64,000 nucleotides of DNA from Isoetes taiwanensis. Taxonomy: Eukaryota > Streptophyta > Lycopodiopsida > Isoetales > Isoetaceae. Position numbers and translations under genes: made by a program. Below, piece after piece: positions 1 to 12,055 of this stretch. Each line of letters begins with the position of its first letter. Within the stretch, counting starts at the first letter, position 1. The stretch is from the NCBI GenBank assembly GCA_021234155.1, contig JAJEKV010000093.1, positions 930,001 to 994,000 on the forward strand, written 5' to 3'. The notes below the pieces were generated by a model that was given only the letters and a program-made list of their open reading frames with translations, was not told where the DNA came from and searched no databases.

Positions 1-610
1 GTCCATTTTACATTTTATAAAATGCTCTTGTGGTATTTTACACCATCTAAAGGGCTCGTGCAAGGATCGACAATGGGCTCGTTGTATCACCAGCTCGTCC
101 ACCACCTTGACCCAGATTAAGGGCATGTAATATCTTTAGATATATTAAAATTATGTCGTGCATAGTTAACATCCTAGAGTCAACACGGCTTGCCAATTGG
201 ATGCCTAGAAAATCCACTTGTAAAATGACATCTGGCATGTAGCTGCATCGATTGGCTAAGATCGAGGTCTTCATTGCTAAGATAGAGCCTGAGCATTTAA
301 ATTTAGGGCGTGCCCTGAAGCAACCAATAGGTGACGATATTATTAGAACAACTTATGACATATTCAACAAAATTTAAACTTATTCAAATCTAACTGATGT
401 GATATTCCGTAGTTTTGTATACAATCATGAAGGAACTTGAAGGACAATGCTACAATCTTTTTCGTTCTATTTCCACAGTATATTAAAAAAAAAAAAGGTT
501 TAGTAAGCAAAAGTACGAATTCCAAGAAGTACATGTATCATCTTAGCCATGCAAGCACAAGAGCTGCCCGGGAAATACGAGCCTAAATCACTATTTACTT
601 ACTCCATATC
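1..610. other. Intergenic DNA, no gene recognised
   Basis: AT-rich sequence with short frames only on both strands and no motif I recognise. A short A-run lies near 485-497. It ends where the R2 dispersed repeat begins. Confidence 0.5.
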
Positions 611-735
611 TAGCATTATAACAGGGGTTTTTTTTTGTGATTTTATACGCTTTTTGGCATGGTTTTCATATGATTTCATGGGCGTATTGCACGAGGCATA
701 TTAATCAGTATATCTAGAGTGCACTCCGCATTTTT
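611..735 (+). repeat. R2 dispersed repeat, copy 1
   Basis: One of five copies in the window of a roughly 120-150 bp element. Shared landmarks in order are TAGCATTATAACAGGGG, a T-run, TTTTATACGCTTTTTGGC, GTTTTCATATGATTT, GGGCGTATT and TCTAGAGTGCA. The best partner is 61256-61395 in the same orientation. The other copies are inverted at 33381-33506, 40537-40690 and 43480-43632. No coding capacity and no clear terminal inverted repeat, so the class is unknown. It abuts the 5' end of the LINE remains. Confidence 0.75.
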
Positions 736-784
736 ATTGTCTAAATTCCATATCCCCAATGGTTTACCCCCTTTTGCTACAGGC

Positions 785-1440
785 ATGGACATCATCTTCT
801 TGCAAGAGACATGGGAATATAGTGGTCATCTGTTACCGAACATCCCAGGGTACCATCATTTCTCACTGGCCAATGAGCGCCATGGCAAGCGAGGGTATGG
901 AGGAGTCGCATGCTACTTCAAAGATGCTATAGCATCCACAGTCTCGCTCCACAAGGCTGATAGACTCAACCACTACCTGTGGATACGAGTGCTGCAGCCT
1001 CACCATCGCCCATTGTTTATTGCAGGATGTTATATACCCCATGAAACTTCTAAGTTCTACAGGATTCATCAGGCAGATATAGAGCAGTATCGCCAGGAGG
1101 GTCATATTAGGAGATTTCAATGCACGTATGGCACAGTGGCAGTCCGTCACCTTTCAGGGAAATGCTGACTCCAACCCGCTTTGGCTAGAAACAGAGGCAT
1201 CCCAGCATGCAAGACGGTCCCAAGATACAGTCTCCGGAGCCTTTGGAAGAGAGTTGGTCCAGCTATGCCAGATCTTTGACATGGTGATCTGCAATGGTAT
1301 GCTCAGATGGCCGCAATCAAGGGGCTTCACTTGAAGAAGCGACGAGGGCGATGGTGGAGCCAGCGTGGTGGACTATCTCCTAGCTCCAGTGCCATGAAAA
1401 GACTTTGTCAGACCATTATCCACTTTATGTCACTTTAGAT
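785..1440 (+). pseudogene. LINE-B endonuclease domain (EEP family), frameshifted
   Basis: Target-nicking endonuclease domain of LINE-B. Visible active-site motifs are FLQETW near 796-815, LGDFNAR at 1107-1127 (one frame off from the preceding stretch), SVVDYLLAP near 1362-1388 and SDHYPLY near 1408-1428. These are the catalytic Glu, Asn/Asp and terminal SDH boxes of the exonuclease-endonuclease-phosphatase family. The frame changes just before GDFNAR and again after about 1330. All key boxes survive at the nucleotide level, so decay is by small indels rather than loss of the domain. Confidence 0.8.
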
Positions 1441-2229
1441 TGGAGGCACTTAGTGGCGTGGCCACAGGACCGACGCCCTCGGGTTTGGAATACACCCCGA
1501 ACTATCGGAAGCAAGCAGGATATGAGGTGGCGCTTGAACGTGAGCTACAGGCGATTGATGCCCCCTATACATTGCATGATGAGTGGGAGTGGTTGGTGAA
1601 GGCCTTACTGCAGCTAGCCGCTGAATGCTTTGCTTTAAAGAAAGCCCCCCCACGAAGGGACACCGCTGCAATTCCTCAACCCCCTCGTTTGACGCCGAAT
1701 GTAAGGCTCTAAAGAGTCGGCCTACGCACCGCCTTAGATCCACGACCCGCAACAAACCATTAGGGACTATAAGGCATTCTTGAAATCCAAAAAGCATCGC
1801 TACATTGCGTAAAAATCGCGAACACATGTTTGATCTATCGATGATCGAGCCAAAAGCCTTTTGGCGTGAGAGTCTCAGATAAAAAGGCATCAACCACCGG
1901 CAATGTTACCTCGCACCAGCTGGAGACAACTAAGGTTAGAGGAGTTGTATGACCCCCAGAGAGCAATCGGCCGAGGTACCGTCGCCTAGGAGAAACACTA
2001 CAACTTTCGAGGAGGACATCCACCGGGTAGGCATCTTGCTAATGGTAAAGCAGAGGACTTGCGGGACTTCAGGCCGAAATGTTGAAATGGGGTGGGCCAG
2101 GCTTTGCTCGTGCCTTTGACAAGGATAATCAATCGCCATCGAGAGGGCCTCCCACGAGAATGGATGGTTAGCAAGATCACCCCTATTCATAAGACGGGAA
2201 GTAGGGATGACTCCACCAACTACCGTGAT

Positions 2230-2649
2230 GATCATGGTGAGCTCATTACTCGCGAAAACTTCTAGCGTGGTGTGTCTTTGGAGAAGAAGTTAACGCAATG
2301 GGCCGAGGGCACCGAGTATGCGTCGCAGCTTGGCCAAGCTGTGTTTTCGCCGCCCACTCCATGTGTGATCATATTTTTACTCCTCGTAATTTTATGGAAG
2401 CTAGCCGCAATGCACGACGCGACTTGTATTGTTGTTTCGTGGATTTTAAGATCGGCGATATAATACAAATCCCTGACCTGTTGTGGCAACGCTTTGCGGG
2501 GAGCTACATGTCCCACAGATTTGCGTAATGCCATCTACCGCTCTATGACGGAATATATGCCACTTTGCATCGCGCCGATCACCGGGTGAACAAAGACCAT
2601 AGGTGTTAAACAGGGATGCCCGCTATCTTCAACGCTTTTGGACTTGGTA

Positions 2650-2650
<1 letters not shown>
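2230..2650 (+). pseudogene. LINE-B reverse transcriptase, 5' part, broken
   Basis: Degenerate RT segment. The clearest motif is GVKQGCPLSSTL at about 2602-2639, RT motif B, immediately after which the reading is interrupted. Upstream frames between 2270 and 2530 are fragmentary. In related LINEs this motif is followed by a stretch ending in IDKLETW. Here IDKLETW appears only at 3301 after the inserted LINE-A, so the two halves belong to one RT. Confidence 0.65.
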
Positions 2651-3534
<884 letters not shown>

Positions 3535-4590
3535 ATGATATCCCTTGACTTCTATTACAGAGGACAAAGGATGGAAGTTGTAAGGACCTTTAAGTATCTG
3601 GGAATCGATTTCTCTGCTAACATGCTATGGGATGACTGTGTAGAAAGAAGGGTCAGCGCGGGATGGAAAGCCCTGTATGCAATGCAGAATAGCTGTTATA
3701 GAATAAATCTCTGCGATTGGGCACGCAAAGCACACCTGTTCCGAGCACTCGTTGAACTAGTATTGCTGTATGGGGTAGAGGTCTGGGGGCCAGCGATTAG
3801 CAAGGGCACTTGGGATAAGCTAGAGAGGGTGCAGAAGGCTTTCCTGACATACAGCCTAGGCATCAAGGACACGGTGCCTTATCCAATTTTCCTGTATGAG
3901 ACTGGCTTTTGGCCCCTGCAGCATTCTGCTATGCACAGGCACCTTGCGTATTTCCATAAGGTTGACAGAATGGATGCACAACGTCTTCCTCCCCGGGCTC
4001 TGTTATTGGCACAAGGGCCACGTCGTCTGAAGAGAGTGTGGCGGGAGCATTGTAGGGGATGGTTCGCAAGATGGTCCATAGACTATCAACAGATTATGGA
4101 TATGAGGGATATCGCGGAACAGGAGCTGCATTTGAATGAGCGCTTTGCTACCTCTCTGTGGGATGCGCCCACTCTTGCAAAGCCCAAAACAGAGCACTAC
4201 CACACGCAGGTTAATCCGTCGCTTGAACATGGCCCCCACCAGTATTTGAAGGCACACATCTCTACCAAGAAACAGAGAGCTACAGCTGCAATAAGGTCAG
4301 GGTCCCACCATCTCAGAATTGAGACAGGCCGCTGGGGTACGGATGGAGGGCAGGGAATCCCCCGGCATGAGAGATTATGCCAGTGCTGTCACATGCAGAT
4401 AGTAGAAGATGAACACCATGCTCTACAGGAGTGTCCGGCATATGCACACATCCGAGCAGCTCATGCCGATCTCAGATGCTCTGAGATAGCAATTCATCAA
4501 CTGCTGGCTTTGCCAATGGTTGCACGTCTCGCATCCTACATTCTGCAAGTCTCCACCGTCAGAGAGTCCCTCACAGCACAGGGAATGTGA
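3535..4590 (+). pseudogene. LINE-B polyprotein C-terminal region, open for 351 codons
   Basis: The longest open frame in the first 25 kb. It begins inside the RT thumb region (FKYLGIDFSANMLW) and runs through the connection region (LYGVEVWGPAI, LERVQKAFL) to a Cys/His-rich end, RHERLCQCCHMQIVEDEHHA followed by LQECPAY near residues 280-305, a CCHC-like motif typical of LINE C-termini. The ATG at 3535 is only the first Met in the frame, since the native protein would start far upstream. It is intact as a frame but cut off from a working RT and endonuclease. Confidence 0.85.
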
Positions 4591-4738
4591 ATGCCCAGAT
4601 AGGGACTCTGAACGCCTACTACAAGGGTTTTTCCTCCAACATGGGGGTTTTTTCGTCCCAGTGGTAGAGACACATTGTACAGGGTTTCTGTGGTTTTCTT
4701 TTGTGTTTTGATACTTTCCAATATATTGTATGATAACC

Positions 4739-4800
4739 GTCTCCTAGGCCAGTTGGCCTCCGTGGACGTTAAAATATACTTCCTTTATTTTTATTTCTCT
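4739..4800 (+). mobile_element. LINE-B 3' tail motif
   Basis: Carries TAGGCCAGTTGGCCTCCGTGG then ACGTTAAAATATACTTCC and a T-rich run. GGCCAGTTGGCC is nearly self-complementary. The same block recurs at 5179-5249 and, inverted and diverged, at 63531-63585, so it is the conserved 3' end recognised by this LINE family or its parasites. Confidence 0.75.
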
Positions 4801-4847
4801 ATTTCTTTTTAATAAGCCATACATGCAAGCATCGAGATGTTTCACTT

Positions 4848-4868
4848 TAGGGTTATTTTAGGGTTAGC
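4848..4868 (+). promoter_or_regulatory. Telo-box-like TTAGGGTT pair
   Basis: Two TTAGGGTTA-type units about 11 bp apart. Such telo-boxes are common in plant promoters and 5' regions, and this pair lies about 400 bp upstream of the DPP4-like start. A regulatory role is only inferred. Confidence 0.3.
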
Positions 4869-5162
4869 GAAGGCATTCTCTGCAAAGACTCTTCAATCCT
4901 CTTAAGAAGACACGGTCTTTTCATCCCCGCCCGAAGCACTTTGGATCATGAATTTCGATTTGGGTTTGTAGCAAAAAACGGATCCAGCATCGGAACTGGG
5001 CTAGGGTAAGTGGGTCTTGCTCAAACCGAGGACTTCATAGGAAATTTGTGCGGTATACATTGTGTAATGCAATCTTTGAGTATACAGAACCCAGGGCCTG
5101 AACAAGGCGGTGACATAGCTCAAGGGCAGGAAACGGTTGCTGATTTCAAGAAGGCCACTTAT

Positions 5163-5265
5163 CTTGTTGCCCTAATATTCCGTCTCATAGGCCAGTTGGC
5201 CTCCGTGGACGTTAAAATATACTTCCGTCCTTCCTTCCTTCCTTCCTTCCTTGTTGCCCTAATAT
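5163..5265 (+). mobile_element. 71-bp LINE-tail insertion with 16-bp target-site duplication
   Basis: A short insert (5179-5249) repeats the 3' tail of LINE-B and ends in a CTTC microsatellite. It is flanked by a perfect duplication of CTTGTTGCCCTAATAT at 5163-5178 and 5250-5265. This is the signature of target-primed reverse transcription with extreme 5' truncation, or of a very short LINE-dependent retroposon. The perfect flanks suggest a fairly recent event. Confidence 0.85.
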
Positions 5266-5539
5266 GCCATCCACGGATAGTCAAAACCCAGATGACGTTA
5301 TTCTTTTTCCAGTAGAGGATATTGTTCAATATCCCTTGCCTGGTTATATTGCCCCTGCTTCTGTTTCTTTCAGCACAGATTATGCGATTGTCTCTTATCT
5401 TTATAGCCCCAATTGCATACTACGCAGAAAGATTTTTGCCTTTGATCCTGTTAATTGCCCTAACATTAGAAAGTTCTTCAATCAACATGACATGAGTAGT
5501 AATGGGTTACAGATCTATGGCATGCAGTACTTGGAATGA
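5264..5539 (+). pseudogene. DPP4/prolyl oligopeptidase-like protein, N-terminal fragment
   Basis: Frame of 91 codons starting MPSTDSQNP. Residues about 14-60 (FPVEDIVQYPLPGY, then SVSFSTDYAIVSYLYSP, RRKIFAFD) match the N-terminus of plant dipeptidyl peptidase IV-like serine peptidases as I know that family. No beta-propeller body or catalytic GWSYGG domain follows before the stop at 5537-5539, so this is a truncated pseudogene or an isolated first exon. The LINE-tail insertion ends at its ATG. What lies upstream (5010-5162) is open in another frame and unrecognised. Confidence 0.6.
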
Positions 5540-5960
5540 AGGAAGAAACAGGTATGGCAAGGCTGGATAGTAGTGAAGCACAGGTTGGCATTAAGGCCAA
5601 CTTCTTAAACCTGACCATACAGATTGCCAATAGACATCTTGGAATTTACAGAACAATAAAATATAACAAGAGAGATTTATTACATTTTGACGCTATCAAA
5701 TTCGTGCATGCTAGTAGTTGCAAGCCATACATGCAAGCAAGGAATGTTATAATTTCATAAATAATGCCCTATATGTATGTCAACACTAGCCTGGAGGGTG
5801 CAGCAGATGATATTGTAGATCCAATGAACAATTTCAGGCATAAAGGGTTCGACAAAGAAGGACTTGAGACCCGTGTTATCAAATACATCCAAACTGGCCA
5901 GTTTCCAGGACTGAGTTATGATGCTGAAGAAGTTGTGCTTGTCTTGAAAGATTACTAAGG
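5540..5960 (+). other. Open stretches after the DPP4-like fragment, unrecognised
   Basis: Two consecutive plus-strand frames (5536-5760 of 74 codons and 5764-5958 of 64 codons) have a protein-like composition but match nothing I know. They may be decayed exons of the same locus. GTAAGC follows the second at about 5961, compatible with a donor site. Confidence 0.25.
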
Positions 5961-6267
5961 TAAGCAAATTCATTTATAAGTACTTGTGGGATTTCCTACA
6001 AAAGTAGATAAGTTTGGCCATAAAGGATTACCCGTACTATAATAGTAGGGATCAGCCCGTCCTATTATTACAGTAAAATACAAAATATGGGGTGCAACAC
6101 TGTCCTACTAAAGGAGGTAGGATTTTTTTTTTATTTAGGCATAGACTGATATGTCTAAAACTCATATTTAGCTAACTTTTGAGAATGTCCAGGGTTAGCT
6201 AAGTCACATGACAAGTTAGATAAAAATAATTTGTTAATGATGCATCCATGATGGATAACATTTGATT

Positions 6268-6455
6268 TTTGGGTTGCCCCTAGGGGGGCAAACCTTGGTT
6301 TATGTGGGTTTGTGGCATATCCTAAGTATATGCTGGAATATTCTTAGGATATCCGGGTGACCGCCAAAACCTCAAGTATTCCCCAGAAATGGGCTGTCAC
6401 CGTTATGGATGGATCGCGTGTTTCAACCGGTCCCGGTCAACGGGCGATGCGATCG
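6268..6455 (+). repeat. R1 dispersed hairpin repeat, copy 1
   Basis: First of four copies of a roughly 180 bp element that starts GGGTTGCCCCTAGGGGGGCA, a strong stem-loop. A second perfect inverted repeat follows (ATATCCTAAG ... CTTAGGATAT) and then a GC-richer end (ACCGGTCCCGGTCAACGGGC). Other copies are at 20159, 22648 and 23897. No coding capacity. Confidence 0.8.
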
Positions 6456-7677
6456 GCTCCAATCTTGCATTCCTAGTCCGTGGTGACCATATTTGTTAGA
6501 AGTGATACCGTGGGTTTGGCGGTCGTGGCTTGCGATTTTGAGCAACACCGATTTGTGGTTATTCGCCTCCCTAAGAAACACCGATGGAAGCGCATCGAAT
6601 CCTTACTATAGCAATGGAAGTGAACATATATTCTCATCGAATAGCCAGGTAATCAGTTTAAAACCCTGTCCTTTAAACATGCTTCTTACGCATACCATAA
6701 TTTTAAATGTGCTACAAGCCTTCAATTCCTTCACGCACATAGACGCATTTGATACACGTCAATTAGACAAGAGGGCTTGGCTCGGAGTGTGGAACATAAA
6801 AGGACCATATAGAGTCTGCATAGAGCCATGTTTTGATATGCATAGATAATGTATTTCTAATATCTTATATTTCATTTCTATGTCGGCATCTGGAATGGAC
6901 TCCCAAAACCAACCTGGGTTCTTCAGCCATTTTGAATCTACCAAGGAGATTCCGCCAGTGGAACAGAAGATATCCTAGATTCTCATTTTGGTGAAGCAGC
7001 AATTGGCAGGGTAGCACCAGTAACATGATGGTATTTTTGATAAGCTGGCAGAACTTTGATTGATAGCTTTCCCTACAGGCCTCTGATGGATAATTCTCTT
7101 GAGAGCTTATGGGAAAAATACAGGGGATCTGTCTCTGCAAGAAAGAACGGACATGTAAACAGGAAGGAAAATGATTTTGAAGCTATGTTTGGCAGATGGT
7201 TTTGACATGTTCCCATCATTACTAGTTACAGATGGATCCTGCATGATAGATCCATGCATGGGAATTCATGGCCATCCTTTTGAGATTCAGGCATGCATTC
7301 AAAACATAATGATCATTTAGGACATGATTGAAGGGTGAGGCATCTAGGAATGGAGTGTGAATGTGCAGGCTGCACATTATCAGGGCACAACTGACTCTTG
7401 TACATTAAAGTATCGAAAGGTGCTAATGTCAGTATTGTCATGCTCCACATAGAGATTGCTTTCCATATGTGGCTTGCACACTATTGTATTGACACTCTAT
7501 GCAATATGTACTGACGTCCCTCAGCTCTTATGATTGTCTCATGAGGATGTAGACATACTGTGAATATACTTGGTCTTAGATGCGCCTCTCCAGTATGTGT
7601 CGTCTTAATGCATATGTTTTCTCCACTTTGCCCAATTATAGAAGAGCTTTCAAGATGTGCAATGGTGAAACTACCTT
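6456..7677. other. Intergenic DNA, no gene recognised
   Basis: A 118-codon plus-strand frame at 6493-6849 and several shorter ones occur, but none shows a recognisable motif or convincing exon boundaries. Confidence 0.4.
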
Positions 7678-8234
7678 GCATTAGAGGTAATTTGAGATCT
7701 CCTTTTGTCCCCATAAGAATCCTCCAATAGAATGAGTACTCTACATCAAACTGCAATTAATGCAGCATTAACAACTTCATTGCTGTCGTTTTTTCCCTAT
7801 AACTTTTGATCTACTCATGAAAATGCTGCGGCGTTTGTTGCATTAGATGCAGAATGAAAAGATCTTTCAAGTGATATATGGTTATGATGTATTTCAATAC
7901 AAGCCATATGTGTTAACCTTAAAAAATATGGTTTTTTGCTCTTTTCTTATATATTTACATCCCAAAAGATATAACAATGGGTTGTCATTAGAAAGATCTT
8001 GAGGAGACGAATCCATTGCCACAAATAATGTTCGAATCGGAGTTTTTGATCAAAAGTTATAGTTGAAAGATGACACTGCAAAAGTTAGTTAGAACTGCAT
8101 TAATTACTGCTGCCACATAATACTGGAATAAAATACACTGGAGCTCTTCTCTTATTGGACAGTTTAAAAAGCTGATGTGGCTTTTTAAGCATCCCTTAAT
8201 GGGACAAAATGAGATCTCAAATTACCTCTAATGC
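7678..8234. mobile_element. 557-bp foldback/MITE-like element
   Basis: The termini are a perfect 24-nt inverted repeat, left arm 7678-7701 starting GCATTAGAGGTAATTTGAG, right arm 8211-8234. The similarity continues imperfectly for about 15 more bases on each side. The interior has no coding frame of note. Flanks show no obvious target duplication, so superfamily is unassigned. Confidence 0.6.
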
Positions 8235-8707
8235 CTGTATATACGAAAAAGACAGTGTTGGATTTATCAAATATTTTGACTTGATTCAATGTGGATGTGA
8301 ATTGCGTGAAATGACACAACTATCTTGTTGTTAAAGGCATTGTTTTATTCTCTCCTAAAATGTGCCCGTGAAATGCTCATTTCAGAGGACAACACACTCG
8401 ACTTAATAAATTCAACATTTATCTAGATCAAATACCACTTTGGTTGGTGGATTGAATGCCCGATTAGGGTGGTTCCTTTATTAGGAATCTGCAGCCAGCT
8501 CACATGGATTTCAGGTTCTTTTCCCTTGGGAATTTATGGTCAACAGTCATCTCTTTAGCCATGCAGGAATAAGCAGAAGCGATCTTAGATCTTATTGAAG
8601 TTAAGTGGTCTGATTTTGTTGGTGATATGCCTTTTAAGATTTGTTTCCCAGCGCTTGAAGGAGGAGGGGCATATTGTCACAGGGAGTGACTCAAAAACAC
8701 GTAAGCC

Positions 8708-8769
8708 TCTCTCTCCCTCCCTCCCTCCCTCCCTCCCTCCCTCCCTCCCTCCCTCCCTCCCTCCCCCCC
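8708..8769 (+). repeat. (CCCT)n microsatellite
   Basis: About thirteen CTCC/CCCT units in a pyrimidine-only run. Long Ser/Pro and Gly/Arg frames over it are artefacts. Confidence 0.95.
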
Positions 8770-9569
8770 TTACCCGCAATTGTTTTAGTAATTAGTTTAT
8801 GTTATTTGAGTACGAGGTGCATACCCTCTTTATAGGTTTATAGTGCTATATGAATACCTGCATTAATCCTGCAAAAGAAAAAAGGCAGCAAGTGTTTGAT
8901 CATTGTTAGACAACATTATCAAGGTTTCATCAGAGTTATGCTTGACTGACACATTTTACTTTGGCTATTAGTTCTAGCTTGCATGGCATCTCAGCAGGCA
9001 GCAGATGAAATTTAATAATATGGTTCTGACACATGATTATGCTGCTTTTCTTATAATCTATCCCTTCGTAAACATCAGCTACTCGATTCTCTTCTTAGAG
9101 TTATGTAAATATATTGTTCTATTTTCCATGGTCATTCTTTAGATTACCCGACTTGTCTAATATCATCCTGAAATATCGTTATTCTGTCTATATCATCCCT
9201 TTGAACAATTGAATTTAATAACTCGGTTGTCTCTGTCATCTCGGAGTTGGTCTCACAGCTTGCTTAAGTTGATTAAAGATGTTGAATGCAGTTTACAACT
9301 GCATGCATAAAAATGAAGAGGCCTCAGCTAGCTAGCATGGCACTGGAGATAGCAGAAAGAAGAATTGCCAATGATGCCACTATCCACAAACACATGTATT
9401 TTCTAAACCAGATCTCTTAAGACACCAATGCAACTTCTTCCCCCAGTCAAGCCTCAAAGATCCCCCAGTCAACTTCACCCAGTCAAATCAGAGCAGTACA
9501 TCACTATATGGTCTAGAGTAACAACGACAGAAATGAATGTGTTTTCCACATTCTACAGCTCCAATTCTA
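8770..9569. other. Intergenic DNA, no gene recognised
   Basis: AT-rich, no motif I can support. CCCAGTCAA occurs several times around 9440-9485. Confidence 0.4.
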
Positions 9570-9780
9570 AGCCTCTTGTTGACCATGCAGCAGTAAAATA
9601 GAATCCCTGACAACGCCACTTTAATGGGTCTTCTTTCTGGATGCGCAGGTTAGGCAGCACTTCCTGAAGAAAGGCAGATTTATGCTCGAATAAAGGACAG
9701 AGATTTACATTTAGATGCAAGAATAGGGACCGCTCTTGTGAAATGCATACAAACTCTACAGAAATGCAAGGTATGTAATG
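9570..9780 (+). pseudogene. PLS-class PPR protein fragment
   Basis: Reading in one frame gives TMQQ, a stop, then NRIPDNATLMGLLSGCAG, another stop, then AALPEERQIYARIKDRDLHL and DARIGTALVKC. PDNATL..LLS.CAG..AL..GRQIHARI and the GTALV.MY.KCG block are the hallmark of L and S motifs in plant organelle RNA-editing PPR proteins. Two in-frame stops (TAA near 9596 and TAG near 9651) and the loss of the MYAKCG ending show it is dead. Only about one and a half repeats remain. No DYW domain is seen downstream. Confidence 0.6.
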
Positions 9781-10755
9781 GCGACAGGGTATGATTCATG
9801 CATCATGTCTCCTGCGGAAAATGGAGCAAGAACATCTATATGGGAACTATGGAAAGCCCACGATAACTTCTCTAAGAACAATGTAGTTCCATGATTTTAG
9901 CAAGATTTTGTCGTCAACCGCAACCAGCCTAACTTGCATAGAACATGCTATGCCATGAAAATGTAAACTATGAGACAGGTTGTGGTTCAAAGTGGCCCAT
10001 GCTTATGGGATCTATCATAATCTCAACTATTATTGGATATCTGAACAACCCCAAGTTCTATACAGAACAGAAAGCACTGTTTAACTTCTTATGTTTATCT
10101 AAAATAGATCAAAGACAAGAAACTGTTCCTAGGTTTGGATTGCTACGTAGGCAGTTCTGGTAACAACTTCGCTTGATTTTGAATCACATGCAATAGATGT
10201 ACATTCATGACAACTCATTTTCTATATGGAGTCAATCTATCTAGGCTGTCTTTCATTCTACATACACACGTATGCAATCTTAGAAATGCCCATCAGCAGA
10301 AGCGGCCATCTTTAGCTATGAGAGAAGTCGCTTGCACTTTATCCTACTTTAAAATTGCTAGACTAGGAATTGCAGGGTTTCACAATGGAGAGAGAGAGCA
10401 AACTGAATCCCAAAGGTCTTAGGCAGTACCAGCTTCATCCGACATCAGATAGCATATTTCTCAATGCTTTCGACTCCTTCATTTCTTCGTTTGATTTCTT
10501 CATGTTTAAACATGTGTGAAGCTGCTCCAGCCACTACAACTTCTTTCTTTGGGCAAATCAACAGCTTCACCTGATATCAGGTAGCAAATGCTTTCCGTTT
10601 GTTCAAATTTACACGTTTCATGTTTAACTCTTCAGCAAAGAAGCTCTTTTCTATGAGACATTTGCAGAAACAAAGTTTGAATTTGGTGATTTTCTGTCTG
10701 CATACAGTAATTTCTATTATTTTTCTGGTTTTCACATTTGCTTATATGTTATGCA
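9781..10755. other. Intergenic DNA, no gene recognised
   Basis: Frames of 71-72 codons at 9945-10163 and 10207-10422 show no recognisable family. Confidence 0.35.
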
Positions 10756-12055
10756 CAGGCTTTTTGGAAAACAAAGCTTTTTGGGGCACCAAAAAGGGGG
10801 ATATTTTTTCCTCTGGTACAACATTCTTCTGTAAAGCTTTGGCGATACTTGCATATAAGGATTCAAATTCATGGTTACAGTTCTCCAAGCATTTCTGCAT
10901 CGCATGGAAAGATTTGGATATTGCCATGGTTCTGATCAGCCAGTAAGTGATAAGTTTTTCATAATTGAGAAGCTTTCCATGATTTTTTGTCTATATTCTG
11001 CTTTGTACGTTTGTTTTCTTGCCTTTTTTTATCTTACTTCAGCATTTATTTTGTTAACAGGAGCTATTTGGAGCAATTGAAGCAATTGTTAACTTGTTGG
11101 CTTCTTTACCACATTTTGTAGATATTTAATTAATCAGGTATCGTTCTTATTTTCAAAGTTTCAGTTTGATCAAAGAAAATGCTCAGATTTTGTGCTTAAA
11201 AGTTTTTAGATTTAGATTTCCTTCTGTACTAGAACGCGATTATAAGTATGTAAAAATGATAAGCAGGGGAGTTGTAGATGTAAGTTTTCCAGCGCCCAGT
11301 CCTCGCATAGAAACCAGCTATTGTTTAATGGCCCTGCCCTTTTTGTGCTAATATCCCACAAGTCATTTGGTAAAAGCCCTTCCTAATGCAATTTTTATAA
11401 GTAATCCTTTTTTTCTGTTTAGAATTTGAACACACTTAAGATCTTCAGATCTTGAGTCGTTGTTTAGAAACCAGTTGGAAAACTAAGTTTAGACAAGTTA
11501 AGCCTTTTATCATGCGCCTATGTTGCTGATGTATTGACTGAATGGACATGCAGATTTTTCCTTTTATCAAGCGCCTATGTTCCTGATATTTTGACCGGAT
11601 TAACAGGCAAATATGGTAAACGATCTCTTTTGTTAGCATAACTACTTTTTATCATGTTTATTGTGTGGGATATTTTAGGAAGTGATAATGGTTTCTTTTT
11701 ATGGATATCCAGGTCTATTGAAGAACATGTTCAGTTCTTTTATTGCTTATCATGGATTTATTGCTTGCAGCTTATGACAGATTGTGAAATGTACCACTTG
11801 AACATGAGATGAAGATGTGGAGATCATATTCCAAGTCATTGCACTACTTGCATATAAATTGATAGCTTTTAGGGTTCAATTTTCCTCTTATGTTTTTTGT
11901 GTGCTTCTCAAAGATAAAAATACAGAGAACTTATGAAGAAAAACGATTGGATCTGCCTCTACCACCTCCTCCACCTGCACATCCTTCTCCACAGCTTGCT
12001 CACCCACCCCCGCCCCTTTCTCCTACTTCACATTCCTTTGCATCTGCATAACATT
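10756..12055 (+). other. Possible scattered exons of an unrecognised gene
   Basis: Three exon-like pieces follow acceptor-like AG sites. The first is 10760-10942, open in more than one frame and followed by GTAAGT. The second is about 11061-11127, giving ELFGAIEAIVNLLASLPHF. The third is about 11926-12050, beginning RTYEEKRLDLPLPPPPPAHP and ending in a stop. The proline-rich piece looks protein-like. I cannot name a family, nor show that the pieces join in one frame. They may be remnants of a splicing or RNA-binding protein, but that is a guess. Confidence 0.25.

Noticed and set aside
6268..6455. tRNA-derived SINE for the R1 family
   Set aside because: A-box-like TGGTTTATGTGG and B-box-like sequences are about 120 bp apart, far more than in a tRNA promoter, and no A-tail follows.
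8585..8795. Ser/Pro-rich and Gly/Arg-rich frames
   Set aside because: They cross the CCCT microsatellite.
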